A DNA stretch of 64,000 nt, from the NCBI GenBank assembly GCA_902729315.2, contig LR746268.1, positions 6,803,501-6,867,500 of the forward strand. The letters run 5' to 3'. The DNA is from Spirodela intermedia. Lineage: Eukaryota; Streptophyta; Magnoliopsida; Alismatales; Araceae. Shown in pieces: positions 25,121-38,000 of the stretch (positions are counted from its first letter, which is position 1; the number at the start of each line of letters is the position of its first letter). Below the pieces are notes generated by a model. That model searched no databases, was not told where the DNA came from, and saw only the letters and a list, made by a program, of their open reading frames with translations. The position numbers were made by a program, and so were the translations under genes.

Positions 25121-26895
25121 CCTTTATCTCTATGACAGAGAGTGTACCCCCCTTCTCAAGGTACACCTTTCCCCACCCGCTTGCCCTTCCCACCCTTTTG
25201 TCTCCTAAGGCCGTACCGAAAGGCTGGAAGTAAAGAAGATGCGGATCACTTACGCATAGTTAAAACTGGGTGGGGAGAGCAGGAGGCGACAAAAGTCAGC
25301 GTGGTCACCCGCTTCATTTGTAACTTGGGTTGCTTCCCCTCACCCCTGGAAGCTTCTGCGTGCCCCCCGTCGAGGTGAGCCGAAGATAGTGACATCCGCC
25401 ACCATCTTCAGGGAACCGTCCACTACCCTCTCTGGCTTGTTGCGTTCGCGGGTTTCGGACTTCTTCTTCACTACACCCCATTGGTGGAAGCAGAAATGGT
25501 GCCGTTTTAAGGTTGAGCCACCTCAGGTTGGACGTGGATGCATTGACTCTCTCTCTCTCTCGCTTTCCTCTCTGTAACTAGCAAGTTTCCTCCGGGAAAA
25601 CGATACGTAGGTCATGAAATGGTTCAGGGAATTTGGAGTCGTTGCCCGTACTTCATCTCCTAATCCAACTGGCTACTCTAATTTCCTCGTTGGGCCATGA
25701 ACATGGAGAAGAACAAATATGAGCATGCCGCTTGATATACATCAGCTACTAGCGTGGTCTCACTAGCTTTCCAGAGTTATAAAGGGAAAGCAGTACGCTG
25801 AGTCTGAATTGGTCCACGGGGGTTTCCTCTTCAGGCAATCGTCTTTCGAGGGTAGGAATGATGGCGGCCAACCCGTCCACTGCTCCCTCAGTTTCACTAG
25901 CTTGGCTCCAACAGTGGCTTCCCTCTGTCGATCGGCCCTAGTTCTTTTGTCCGGTCCGAGAGGATACGGCAGCCTACGACCAGGCGATGAACAGGGTGGA
26001 TGCCTCTGGACATCCCCTCCGACGACCATAGACCTTCGGATCTCGTTGACCCGTTTGGATTTCTCCACTGAACTTCACTCCTTCTCAGGAAGCCTATGAT
26101 ACAACTCTCTCCCCGCTTCAGAAAGGTCGACGACGGTTTCGAGCAGCTCATCGATTCCGGTCCTGTTTATTCCGGAAGCAACTATTGTGACTGCTCTGAC
26201 TGCATCTACCTGCATGGGCTTAGTCCGCTTCAGTCGCCATTCGGCGTTCAACGGAGTTCGTCCGTGTCGCCATTTAATGCTACTCGGTCTCCCCTCCGGC
26301 TCGCGTCACGTAGATACTATAGACTGCGAGCTTGGTTTATCGCCGATTCACCGCAGTCGGTGCTGTGCCGGTCGCTGTCGAGGCCACACGCCGGCAGGTC
26401 CATCGCCTTCGATAGCCCCTTGGGATGGAGCGCTGTTCACCGCGGATGGGCCACTTCTATCAATCCGAGATCGGAGCTTCCTCTGAGCGAGCGCGCCCGC
26501 TATTTATTCCTCTTGTTTTCTGGTTGTTCCTGTGGGGCTGGGAGGAGTTGAATTGTTCTTGTCAAGGAATTGATGGCGGGGGATTTAGGGTGAGGGACTG
26601 CAAGAACATATATTTATAGATTCTAAGAAATATATGTGGATATAAATACGTGACTATATTAAATGCCTGGTCATCGCGTTTATTATGGTGAATATTTTGT
26701 TTGGGAAATGGGGAAGAGACGGGTGGTGAATCGGATGGGTCGCCCTAAAACAAACGCCGATGGATACAGCAAAGCTGCGCAGCAGCCCCTCGAGTAGACG
26801 AGACAATAACATGTGGAGGAGGGGTCAAATCATGACATGCTCATATGACCACGAGTTGCTTTCCCCTCCGATGGCCCGAGATAGGGATAGAGATA

Positions 26896-26936
<41 letters not shown>

Positions 26937-26983
26937 AGGGAGAGGTGAAATAGATTGATAGATAGAAAGATACATAGATAGAT

Positions 26984-27017
<34 letters not shown>

Positions 27018-27020
27018 GTA
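22800..27020. other. GC-rich intergenic region without a recognised gene
   Basis: This 4.2-kb stretch between divergently read genes (DGK minus, LBD plus) is GC-rich from about 23.5 to 26.5 kb and has overlapping open frames on both strands, as high GC alone would give. Examples are 26096-26551 (+, 151 codons) and 23848-24252 (-, 134 codons). None shows a family motif or phase-consistent splicing. CT/GA tracts occur at 23500, 25075-25117, 26898-26930 and 26985-27017. A telomere-repeat-like TTTAGGGTT (25065-25073) just before the CT tract resembles plant leader sequences. Confidence 0.55.
25075..25117. repeat. (CT)n tract after a TTTAGGGTT motif
   Basis: About 20 CT units follow directly on TTTAGGGTT, an arrangement common around plant transcription starts. 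No coding region can be tied to it. Confidence 0.85.
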
Positions 27021-27051
27021 GTAGAATCGGGTTACCCCGTGGCAAGACCAC

Positions 27052-27059
27052 TATAAATT
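27052..27059 (+). promoter_or_regulatory. TATA box of the AS2/LBD gene
   Basis: TATAAATT follows two GA tracts and precedes a leader with a further GA tract (27288-27323). It is the only good TATA match between those tracts and the coding exon, putting the transcription start near 27085. Confidence 0.5.
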
Positions 27060-27280
27060 ACTGGGAACCTCTCTTGTTTCTTGCCGTTCTCACTCACCAC
27101 CATCTTTCAGTGAACCTCACTTTTGGGTTTCTCCCTTTCTCGCGTGCGCCCGTCCGGTTAATTAACTCTCTGTGTGTGCTCAGATTAGTCAGAGAAAACG
27201 AGAGAGCGGAGGAGTTCTGGAAGAATCGAAAAGGCGGAGAAGAAGGCGGAGGGAAGGGACGGAGGGAGAGAGCGAGTCAC

Positions 27281-27327
<47 letters not shown>

Positions 27328-27372
27328 GGAAAAGGCCAAACTCGTCGTCCTCGGATCGGAAGAACCTCCAAA

Positions 27373-28424
27373 GTGAGCCATCTTATTCTACTCTTCACTT
27401 CTCTTCTTCGTCCCCCTCTCCAACCCCATCAGCAAGTTCAAAGAATAAGAGTGTGAATTGTTCAAGACGAGTGCAACTTCTTGTAGAGATTTGTTGCAAA
27501 ATACCTCCTTTCCCCGAACTACTACACCAACTAGAGCGAGAAGTAGACGTAGAAGGCAGATGGGCATCTACTGTTTTCTTCCCCTTTTTCTGCTCCTTTT
27601 TTTCTGGAAAATCAGAAGATCGGATCAGATCGAAGGAGACAACCAGAAAAAAGAAAGTCCGTTGGTCCAACGATTTGTCCTGTATCCTTCTTTTTTACTT
27701 CCCATTTCTATATCTTTCCGATGAACTCAACTGTCTGCACGTCCCTTCACGTCAATTAGAATTTCCTTTCACTGGCCCACAAACCTCGATCGATTCAAAG
27801 CTCCCCAGGATGCAATCCGGAAGAGATCTTTCTCTGCACATAACCACAGTTTCCACAATTAGTCTCGGAGGGAAGAAGGAAACGAGAAGCTTCTTGTGAT
27901 CTCCTCCATCCCGGATAATCTCCGTTATGAAAAGAAAAATTAGCCTACCGTGCAGAAGTTCGTATCCCTTCGAATTACGTCCAAAAGTGTGTGATCAGGT
28001 GTCTTCTATGGCGTAATCTCCTTGTAAAACCATGACCGTCACTCGCCGATTCACCGACATCTCTCATTCTCCGCTACCCCCTTCCAAGTTTCTTCTCTCC
28101 ACTTTGGGCGATTTATGTGTTAGAGAGCGAGCGAGTGTAAAGAGGAAGAAGCCGTAGTTTGTTAACAGTTTGATCCAAGTACTGGACACTCGACTTTTTC
28201 CTTCACCTATCTATTACATCGAATGTAAACCGGGAGACTTTCATCCGTTCATCTGCTCCTCACGCCCCTCCCCGTTTATACCAGTAAGATTAATCTTTTC
28301 CCGTCGAAAAATCCGCGTCTTCCTCTAAGTTTTCGGATATCGTTTGCCTTCACACCCGTCAAATCCAGAAAGTCGAATGAGGAGGGAGATCTTACTGTTC
28401 GAAGGATTCTTCTCTTCTGGACAG
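27373..28424 (+). other. probable 5' UTR intron of the AS2/LBD gene
   Basis: A donor CAAA/GTGAGC at 27373 and an acceptor TTCTGGACAG at 28424 would remove 1.05 kb of leader, leaving the ATG 40 bases into the second exon. I recall that Arabidopsis AS2 also has an intron in its 5' UTR. The intron is inferred from splice consensus alone. Confidence 0.4.
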
Positions 28425-28463
28425 GAACCCAGCGGGCGACCGCCTTCGCTGATTTGACCAAAG

Positions 28464-29153
28464 ATGACGACATCATCATCGGCGGGGACGCCGGTGACGT
28501 CGACGTCGTCGACGAGCTCCCCCTGCGCGGCTTGCAAGTTCCTGCGGCGCAAGTGCCAGCCAGACTGCGTCTTCGCGCCCTACTTCCCGCCCGATCAGCC
28601 GCAGAAATTCGCACACGTGCACAAGGTCTTCGGGGCGAGCAACGTCACCAAGCTTCTCAACGAGCTTACTCCCTACCAGAGAGAGGATGCGGTCAACTCC
28701 CTGGCCTACGAGGCCGAGATGCGCCTCCGCGACCCAGTTTACGGCTGCGTCGGTGTCATCTCCATCCTCCAGCACCAGCTTCGCCAACTGGAGATGGACC
28801 TCACTTGCGCCAAGTCCGAACTGTCCAAGTACCAGGCCACCACGACGACCACCCTCGGCCATGGCTTGCTAAATGTGAACATCAACCACCCGATAGGCAT
28901 CGGAGGGATCGGACTTGGAAGGGAACAGTTCTTCTCCGCCACTCCTGCCAGAGAGCACCACCACCACCACCACCACATGGCCGCGAGGAGCTACGACGCA
29001 GATATGGGAGGAAGGCTTGGAGGGAGTGGGTCATACGACACGGGGTTCATGGCTGGGATGAACATGTCGGCGGGTCTCGGAGCTCTGGGAAGTCAGTTCA
29101 ATAAGCCGAGGGCTGCAGGTGGAGACGAGAGGCAGACAATCGGACCTTCTTAG
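28464..29153 (+). CDS. AS2: LOB-domain transcription factor, ASYMMETRIC LEAVES2/LBD6 type
   Basis: One coding exon gives 229 residues. After a Ser/Thr-rich N-terminus comes the class I LOB domain. The zinc motif CX2CX6CX3C uses Cys 21, 24, 31 and 35 (CAACKFLRRKCQPDC). The GAS block follows (FAHVHKVFGASNVTKLLNEL), then the leucine-zipper-like helix (GVISILQHQLRQLEMDL). The block DAVNSLAYEAEMRLRDPVYG and the tail AKSELSKYQ match AS2 and maize INDETERMINATE GAMETOPHYTE1 better than other LBDs I know. AS2 proteins work with AS1 in the nucleus to repress KNOX genes and set leaf polarity. The variable C-terminus is Gly-rich with a run of seven His (about residue 164). A long GA-rich leader with a probable intron precedes it. 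Orthology to AS2 rather than to a close paralogue is likely but not proven. Confidence 0.93.
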   Translation: MTTSSSAGTPVTSTSSTSSPCAACKFLRRKCQPDCVFAPYFPPDQPQKFAHVHKVFGASNVTKLLNELTPYQREDAVNSLAYEAEMRLRDPVYGCVGVISILQHQLRQLEMDLTCAKSELSKYQATTTTTLGHGLLNVNINHPIGIGGIGLGREQFFSATPAREHHHHHHHMAARSYDADMGGRLGGSGSYDTGFMAGMNMSAGLGALGSQFNKPRAAGGDERQTIGPS

Positions 29154-32100
29154 CTCATCCACGGAGATAGCTTTCATCGCCGGTCAGTTCTTTTCTTCTT
29201 GTTTCTTTCCCCCCTGCCGTCGTCTTCCGTCCCGGTGTTCATTGCTCGACCGTAGGAACTAATGCGACCCATCCCATCGTTTAATGTAATCAATATAGCA
29301 CGATGTTCACTCGAACCCGTTCGTTAAAAACAGTCCCTTGACAGAGGAAGCTTACCCGCCTGGCTTTCTGGATTTCTCTTCCACAAGACGAATGTAATGC
29401 TTATCTCAGACCATCGCAGTGTAATTGGTCTATAGACTTGAAAAATGGGGAGGAATCAGGTTCTATAGTTCTTTTTTCTTGTTCAAGTTGAATTAGAGAA
29501 CTTCAACAGAGAATCTAAATGTGAACGAACTCAGAAACAGCACATATAGGGTTAAGAAACCATATCTCAACTGTTTCCAGCTTCCCGGTTTTTCGTTCCC
29601 TCAGAATAACTCGCTGCTCTAAACTCGACTGGCTTGCCTGGCGCAGGGAGTAAGTATTTCTTGGTCATTGCACCAAATATCGTCAGACATATAGGGTTGG
29701 TCATTGCTCTCTATAGTGCGTGCTAAGATTATAAGGTCGAACCACGAGAGTATCATCACATATGGACTGAAGAAACTCATCAGCTTGCATTTTCCATACA
29801 ATCCTTTTGCCGAGGATTATTCTAGCATTGAACACTTTTGGTCTCACTTTTGTTATCGCAGTGAGAGATTTCTCGGACCCATTTTCGTTATCTTCCAGGC
29901 ATTCGGTCTATTTTTCTCCTACATCTTTCTGATAGGATCGCCATTTTCGTTCGCTTTTTGCAGGTTGAAGGGGGATGGATAACGCGAGAGCTCTATTCGC
30001 CCTCGTTGAATCGACATTACTTCATCGTCGTCTTCTCCACCACCACCATTAGAGTCTATTTTATTCCTTCTTGTGGATTCCATATTTATGAAACTAGAGA
30101 AGTTGGATGTCTGGTGTTCTCCCGTTCTCTCTGAGTTAAGAATATCACTTGTAGCATGTGCTTGCCTGATCTTAAATACTTACCACTTTCTTCCCACAAG
30201 TTCACCAAACCCTACGTTTCTCCTGATTACAAAAGTTCAAAAATCTATCTTACTCTACGGATGGATGGGTTTTCTTTATATGCATACGCGAAGTCCACGC
30301 GCCAGATTACGATAGCTTCCGATTTCTCCCACAAAGTCCTCCAAACCGAGAGATCGGTTACATCCCCGGCCATGGTACACAACTGGGAGATATTGAAATT
30401 ATAAAGAACTCGTCTTTATTAGAAAATGAGGATCTGGTTGGATGTAGGTAGTCAAGTCGCTTGAGGTGAGATCTGTTAGCGAGTCTCACATGCTTCACCC
30501 TCTATAAGTTAATCTTACGCAATTTTCATTTGCTACATCGATGTTCTCCAGGGATTAAACATCGCTTATTATCTGGAAAGAAAGCCTACAAAGCCCATTC
30601 ATTTATCTGGGTCATTTCCCCTCCATCCAACACCTACATACAAGAAACCAGAGGTGAGATTTATTGTTTTCTTTCCTTATCGGGGAGGGGAGGAGAAACT
30701 CTGTCGGCAACGTATTTTGATACCCTAGAAGATGCCCTTCACATCGCCACCAACCCCTTCTGCCTTCTACAAGTAGGAAGAGCATTTCACTGCGTGACAG
30801 TCCGCACCATAAAAGAGGTATCAAGCTCCATGAGTTTCAGAGACGAAGAAGACTGATGGCTAAAGCTTGAAGAAACTCTTCCAGGGGGAAACGAGGGCCT
30901 TTCCTCTTTTTCTTTGTTTGGATATCCTGGTTCTCGGGGAGAAGTCAATGGTTCAGAAGCCTGGAGGACAGCGGGCCCCCATGGAATCGAAGGAGCAAAA
31001 AAAAAAAACTAGTATTACCTTCTGCAGGTTAATCATGTCCTGTGTGTCCGTTCTTGAAGAATTTAATGCAGGAATTGGAGAGATGCAGGGAGCATTTCTT
31101 GCAGAGGGAGTAGAAGACAAACCCAACGAGAGAAAAGGCTGCAGCTTGGCCTGTTGTAGAGGGGGGCAAAACGTGGACGAGCCAGCTTGATAAGAAAGAA
31201 CGATGATGCTTGGGCGCCGCCCAGCAGTGGCCGCTGCAAGTCACAATTGAAGAGAGGGAGGGAAGACGGAAGGCTGAGAGGCATTTAATGTGTTGCCTAT
31301 CAGAATCCCAAGCAAACAGAGGTCAGAATGCAGGAATCGGAAGAACATACAATAAATACCCCTTGGAATAAATATAATAAGCATAAATTTTGAGTGTACT
31401 ATAGATCTTGTCCCCCTCGTTCGAAATGTAGCAAACAACTCAGATCTCTCGACAATAAATGCCGTCCAAATTGATCATTATTTTGAATCACATTCTGCAT
31501 CATTCGAATACCCTTGTCTAGATAACACTATGCTAATCCACACAAACCTCCTCACTCTCTGAAAGAACGGTCCTGTCACTCCCCAGGAGTGATGCCGGGG
31601 GCTGGCCTCGGAGGGAAGGCTTTACAGCCATCATACCTCGCAAACCGCTTAAATTAGAAAAAAAATCATTATCATAATGATTATTTATTGACACAGATAA
31701 CGAATCCAAGATTACCCCCTCTTGCCCATCCTGTACGCCATACCATTTAATCTTAAGAAAGACACAGCTTGAGATTAGCTCTCCGTTTCCATCTTGACCC
31801 TTCCCATTCCTTGTCAGCCTCTCTTACCAGGATCGACCCACTGACGGTGATTGCCCTCTTGTTTAAAGTCCCTTGCCATTGATTACTTATAATGTCAACA
31901 TATCCTCCTTCGGACAGCGGACGAGATATTAATCGGCTCCCATATCGGCTGCGTTACCATGAAAAGTCCAATCGTTGATAGCTGTCTCAACTGTTCATCG
32001 GGGATGAGGCGGCCCCCATCATTTTCATCGGTAGGTTCGGCATCCTCTCTCTCTGTCTCACTCTGCTCACAGACCTGGATCAATCGTACTGTTGGAGAAG

Positions 32101-32428
32101 GGCGCTTCCCGGGTTGCAGAGCCGAGCCCGGGGCGGGAGCACGGTATTTAGTGCAGTTGAAAGGGACAGCTCAGTAAGTCGAGGGAGATCCAGAGGCTGG
32201 TGGGTGGGGGGTAGAACGTTGACCTCTCGGAGCCGGCGAACAGGATACACGCATGCACATATATATTCATAAAAATATAAGCAGCAGGGTGAAACCAGGC
32301 AGCATCACCATCTCCTCCAGCAGTATTAGGAAGCGGGGCTGCAGTGTACCCAGAGATCCACCTCCTGTATTTTTCAGGTATCCAGGATGCTGCGCCCATT
32401 TCTGCATTTAATTCCTCGTGCCGCCAGT

Positions 32429-32514
<86 letters not shown>

Positions 32515-34900
32515 GAGGGGGTTCGAGCTACGGCCCGGTTAAGCCCAAGCGACGTCTTTATTTGGGCCAAGATTTAGTGGACTTAAGCCCTCGGCGCGAA
32601 GCAAAAAGAGGCTCTTTTGTTTTTAGGTAATGTTTTGGAGAGAGTGGTGTCTTCAAAGGTTTTCCTGCGGGGCCAAGCCATCGGACCTCACCAGGCCCAG
32701 CTGAAGCACTCTGAACTACAGCTCTCAGAATCGATCAACTCTATCCAATCTCTCAACAGCGTCTAATCCCCGCTGGGTCCACCTCCCCCTTCGATCACTC
32801 CACTTATGGCCACTTTCCCACCATTAAGTGCCCGGAGTCATGATAAGGTTATTCGGTTTCAAGCTCCCCAAACTCGTCCAATTAAGTATAAGAGCCCATT
32901 TTTTTCTATATCATACACTAAAGCCCGTTTTTTAGTGATTCCACACAAATGTCACATATTTATTGAGTAGTGGCTAGCCAAGTCAATTATCTCCTCGAGT
33001 TGATTGCAAAAAACAACATAAGACTTTAATATTTGTAGTGGTTCATCTCATTTGCGCACTTTAATCATTAGTAAGACTTTGCCATGGATCTCACTAAATC
33101 CCAAATTTCCAATGTCTTGGTTCATCATCAAGACATCAGCTCAACTCTTCAAACTACACACATAACATCAATTCTTAGATAAGTTTTTAATTTGATAGAT
33201 ATTTACCTAGAAAAAAATGGATTATTTTATATTATTTTGGTTAGCATAGTAATTATTCCATAATGTACTAATGTTGATCCCATATAAAATAATGAGTCGT
33301 CACTAGATCTTTAATACTTGGCCATCTACAAATGTAAATCTAGAAGTGGGTTAACACTTGGTTTTTAGTAGTTTGTGTTCTATGTGGATCAAAGACTAGG
33401 AGAATGAATGGCTATAAATTGTCTAATTCTCTTGCTTGATCATACTAATCTATCTAAAAAGAGTCAACTCTCTTGAATAAAAAATGTTCTTGATTACTTA
33501 CATCAAAATCCTTGTTAACTCAATCAATCATAAAAGTGGAACAAATCCACTCCCTCATTGCGTTCTCATTAAACACGACAACTTTAGTGTTGTCTTATCA
33601 GTCATCTCAAAATCATAGTTAGTAAAAGTTGTAGTTAGTGTTGACTTTGAGTACACAATTGCCTTCAGTACTAGTTTCAATCCTTCTTCTCACTTTTCTC
33701 TCATCCATGCATGCTTTCCCAACCCTCATCTATCTTGCCCTCCCCTTCTCTTTCACCAACATTAGATCAGTGGTTGATGCTTCCTGACTACATCAATGAA
33801 GGAACTCTGCCTCTATAATGTTGCTATGATGTTAGGTTGGAGGAGAGGGAGAAAAGGTTTTCATTGGAGGCTTGTGGGCGTGTTCATGCTCATTTGACTA
33901 TTGTCTTGAAATTGGGGTCAAGAGAAGATGATCAACATCTCATGTGGGTCAAACCATGACCAATCTATCATCCCCAAATTCCTTCTTCATGATTAAAGAG
34001 AGGGCTAGAAAAAGCACGCCCAGAGTGTGCCAATGTAACATATATTCTTGGCTGAATCAGGCGTAGCCTACTCTTAAGTGGACATGCTCAGCCATGATAG
34101 ATGTATCAAATTTCTAAGGTTTTGCTTCCTTTCATCTTAATAATAATAATTTTCAAATGACAAATTTAACTCAAGAACTTAATCATAATAAAAAGGTTAG
34201 TGGTTCTATTTCTTAATTAGGAAAGTGATGGTTTTTTTCATGAAAATATTTTTCTACAACTAAAAAATAATATACCAAAAATTCATAATCAAGATTGACA
34301 ATGATCAATCATTCAATTGCCATATTTGTTTATGTATGTTTTTCTATGAACTATACTCTTTACCATGTTGTATGCCCTGCTAGAAAATACATTTAAACGG
34401 AAACTTATACATTGTATTCGTATCCTTATAGACATATTCACCATGGTGAATTATAGAAAATACAATTACAAGAATAAATATTTTTAATACAAATTCCAAA
34501 TAATGAAACATATATTATGTTCTGGAAGATTTATGTTTGTGGGTAAGCTTTCATAAAGAGTTTGACTAGTGCACTAAAACGGAAAATTTTAATGGTTTTT
34601 TAGATGTATTTTTTCCCAAAAAATGAAAAATCATATATTTTTAATTATTTAAACTATTTTTTTGGGTAAAATAAGTTTTTTCTATAAAGTGTCACTGTGC
34701 ATTTGTGTGGGCCCCAACGTCTTTAACTTTCTCTCTCCAATCATCGGTAGGGAAAAAAAGTGATTTTAGAGTCCCGCTTCCGTAGGGCGCGACAAACCCT
34801 CCGATTTTGATCGGACGGATGTTTATATTTGATCGTGTCAGATTTTAATTGGAGGATCTGTTTTAGCTTATTTGGACTATCATCTGTTGACAGGGTTGAG
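29154..34900. other. intergenic region without a recognised gene
   Basis: The first 300 bases are probably LBD 3' UTR. From 29.5 to 32.5 kb base composition is mixed, with short unspliced frames on both strands lacking family motifs (for example 30530-30856 + and 32148-32570 -, the latter mostly encoded by the GA tract). From 32.9 to 34.7 kb the DNA is AT-rich and stop-rich, like transposon debris elsewhere in the window. I looked by eye for common conserved miRNA sequences and saw none. Confidence 0.6.
32432..32504. repeat. (GA)n microsatellite
   Basis: A GA run of about 73 bases, broken by one AAAG, lies in gene-free DNA. Confidence 0.95.
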
Positions 34901-34924
34901 ACGCGTCGTTCTTGGTCAAGTGCG

Positions 34925-35030
34925 TATAAATATGCCCTCCCGTGCACCGACGGCCCTTGAGAATTTCCTCCCGTTATTCTCCGCCCCGAGGGGGCTCTGA
35001 GATCCTGCTACTTTCCTCCGCGAAACCCTA
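34925..35030 (+). promoter_or_regulatory. TATA box and telo-box of the LARP6 gene
   Basis: TATAAATA (34925-34932) is followed about 90 bases later by AAACCCTA (35023-35030), the telo-box found in many plant genes of RNA metabolism and translation. The start codon is 30 bases beyond. The combination suits a gene for an RNA-binding protein. Confidence 0.6.
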
Positions 35031-35059
35031 GAGTGAGAAAGGAAAAATCTGCTAGGGAA

Positions 35060-38000
35060 ATGGCAAATCTTGAGCAACTATCAGCTGATATGCCACCAGA
35101 GGAGCGGATCGAGCCGTCTCCGTCCGACGGCCGGGCACCGGCCTCCGTCGAACCCTCTCTCTCCAGGAATCTCTCGTCCAGCCGCTTGAACGCCCAGGCA
35201 CCAGAATTCGTGCCGCGTTCGCCGGTTGCGAGCCATGCCCCTGCCCTGGGGGAAGCACGGATGGTGCAGATCCACCACGCGCCACCGCCACCCCCGGTTA
35301 TGCACATCTTCCACCCTCCCCCGCCACCCTCCCCGGCGTTCCATCATGTGCCGGTCGTGCGGACCCACGCCCAGCTCGAATATTACGGCGGAGGTGGGGG
35401 CGGTTACAGGGAGAACGAGGCGGTTCGGGCCCCGGTTGATCCGGATCCTGCACCTGTTCCTGCGTCGGCGGCGAGGGATGGACTTTCAGACGATGTCATT
35501 CAGAGGGTCACCAAGCAGGTTAGTAGATTGTGGCTTTTATCTTTTTTATTAAGACCACGTGTCGTGCACTTACGGAAACTATAGATTGGGGTGGAAACGT
35601 TTCTATTTCGTTTATTTTAATTTTATTTTATGGGGAATCGAATTACCTAAGCGAGCGAGTGTGTCGACATCTGGATTAACTTTGATCTTCTGTATTCCTT
35701 ATTTCAAGATTAGGAAGGGTAATTATGGCACTAAAGTGATCAGAAACGTTCAGGACGTTATATGACTCTTAAAATTTCAAGTGTCTTGTCAAAACTCTGG
35801 CCTGCTACGATCTTGATCCGATATGAAGCAAATGGTAACTGTGGACGTAGAAGAGTTCTGGATTTCTAAACCTGGTTCCTGGGTAAAGCAGGGAATCAGA
35901 AAGGAAACGTGGCACATCTCGGGTTTCTTGGAATGAGCTTTATCGGTCCAAAGTGGACCTATTTACCTATTTTTAAGGGGCAAAAAAGGTGCGGTTCGAC
36001 TGTACTCTCATGTGGCTTCTGTATGGGGGATGATCTGGTCACGTAATTACTTAAGACAGGGATTTTTGGCTGCAACATTTCTTTTCATCTGATATTTTCA
36101 CGATGTAGAAAAAATAAAGTTTCATCAACAATGGTGTCGTCTACAATGGCAAGCTGAAAAATTCTCAACTTCTGGAGTATAATTCTAGTCTAGTAGATGG
36201 AGAAAAAAACATCCTAACAGTTAGTTTATTATGGTAATCAACTCAATCGCAGAGAATAATCTCAGCCATGGTGGCAGGAACTTCGAGAGTTACTTATCGT
36301 GCTTTAGGTTCTTTGGTTAAGCTTATAAGGTGAACAAAATGTAAGAAAACGGAATCACATGGGAAGAAGAAAGCAAGGAAGTTCATGAGATACTGGGGAA
36401 AAGAGATCTAAGGACTTATGGATCAAAGAGGAAGAGAAAAATTATATCTTGGTTTCATTTATTAATAACTGTTATGAAGAGGAGATATTAGACGAATGGG
36501 ATAAAAAATCAAATGATTTTGCAGAGTACAAAGAAAGGTTAGAGATATAATTTTTTGGTTTTTAAAACCTTCCTAAAGAGGAAGAAATATGGGGACTTTA
36601 AATGAAAGTACCTCACCAGATATCTAAGAGGGCGATGGATCTTTTTTTTTGTATAGATCTTGGGGATAGAATTCAGTGGAATTATAGAACTTGAAGTTTA
36701 TACTTGAGGGGATTTGAACAACAACACATTAGTTGGGTGAGGAGTTGCATCTCAACACGTATATTTTATGTTCATGGTAATGGTGAACTTTGTGATCTTT
36801 CCAAGAGTTTTATGGGACAACATTAAGGGATTTTTTCTCTCCTCTTCTCTTCTTATTAGGAAAATTGATTATTATCGCAATGCAATAAAAGAGAGCTTTT
36901 GGAGAAGTCATTGAAGGAGTCAAAACTGGCTGGAGGAATTCCTCTTTTACTCAGTTTCAATTTGTGGTGGCGCTGTCTTAGTTACAAAGAACGATGGCCA
37001 TAAAATTTTGTTAGATAAGTGTTTTCCAATCTTACTCGAAATGCTTCAAATTTGTACCACAACCAAATCAGAACTCATATAAAGAAAAAGTGATTTTGTT
37101 TTATTGTATGAATATGGAGACTTTATATCAAATCTTTGTTGGTGGCCAGTGAACAAATAATATTTCATGCTGTCAACTTTTATGCCGGTGAGAGCAAAGA
37201 AGTTGAAGGGGTTATTAAGACGAGGATCACACTTGTCTCCTGCCTGATGATATTGAGTGGTGGATACGCTTCTAATTGTAGTGTTTTGGTCGAGAAAACG
37301 AACTTTGGATTATTTCAACACGAATTCAGTTACAAAAGAACATTTTTTGAACATATATTAATCTATAATGTATGTGAAACGATATATATGAGGCATAGTG
37401 GCCAGTGAATGGATGAATGTTTTGGGTTTATCCTCATCTTGTTCGCATTTAAGATCTTTTAGATGAGTCGAGTAGTTAGCAAGAAATTATTTGGCTGCTT
37501 TAATATCTTCTGCTTTACATATACATTCCTTTTGTATATGCCAGTGAATTTATTTCTCTGGGAAAAAATCGTAAAATCATTTACTCGCCGTGCTGAACAT
37601 ATCAATAATTCTCTGGCAATTCCTAAATAACCGTTGTGTGGCCATACCAGGTGGAATACTACTTCAGTGATGCAAACTTGGCTACCACTGAGCACTTGAT
37701 GAGGTTCATCAACAAAGATCCAGAAGGATTTGGTAAGTTCTATCTTGTGTGACATGGCCTACGGGAATTCCAGTATATCTGTACCTGCTCTTTTGGCTTC
37801 CTGGTAGATTGTATCAGAAGTTTTCCGAATGATATTGGTGGTTGAATGGGAAAATCAAGAGATAAAGTTTAGAGATCCTGAAACAATTATATGCCTTTTG
37901 TGAGTCCAGATATTTATTCAATCTGTAATGGTTCTTTTTACTTCTCTCATTTGCTCATTGATAAAAACATACTCGTCAGTCTTCTGCATTTCGTATGGTA

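Noticed and set aside
29704-29982. 92-codon plus frame after the LBD gene
   Set aside because: It is Phe-rich from T-rich DNA, has no motif and no conserved start context.
32148-32570. 140-codon minus frame with a long Ser-Leu repeat
   Set aside because: Most of it is the translation of the GA/CT microsatellite; no family motif lies outside the tract.
36300-37400. A nested gene or LINE in LARP6 intron 1
   Set aside because: Some purine-rich frames exist but no reverse transcriptase or endonuclease motif can be read; it looks like ordinary intron sequence.
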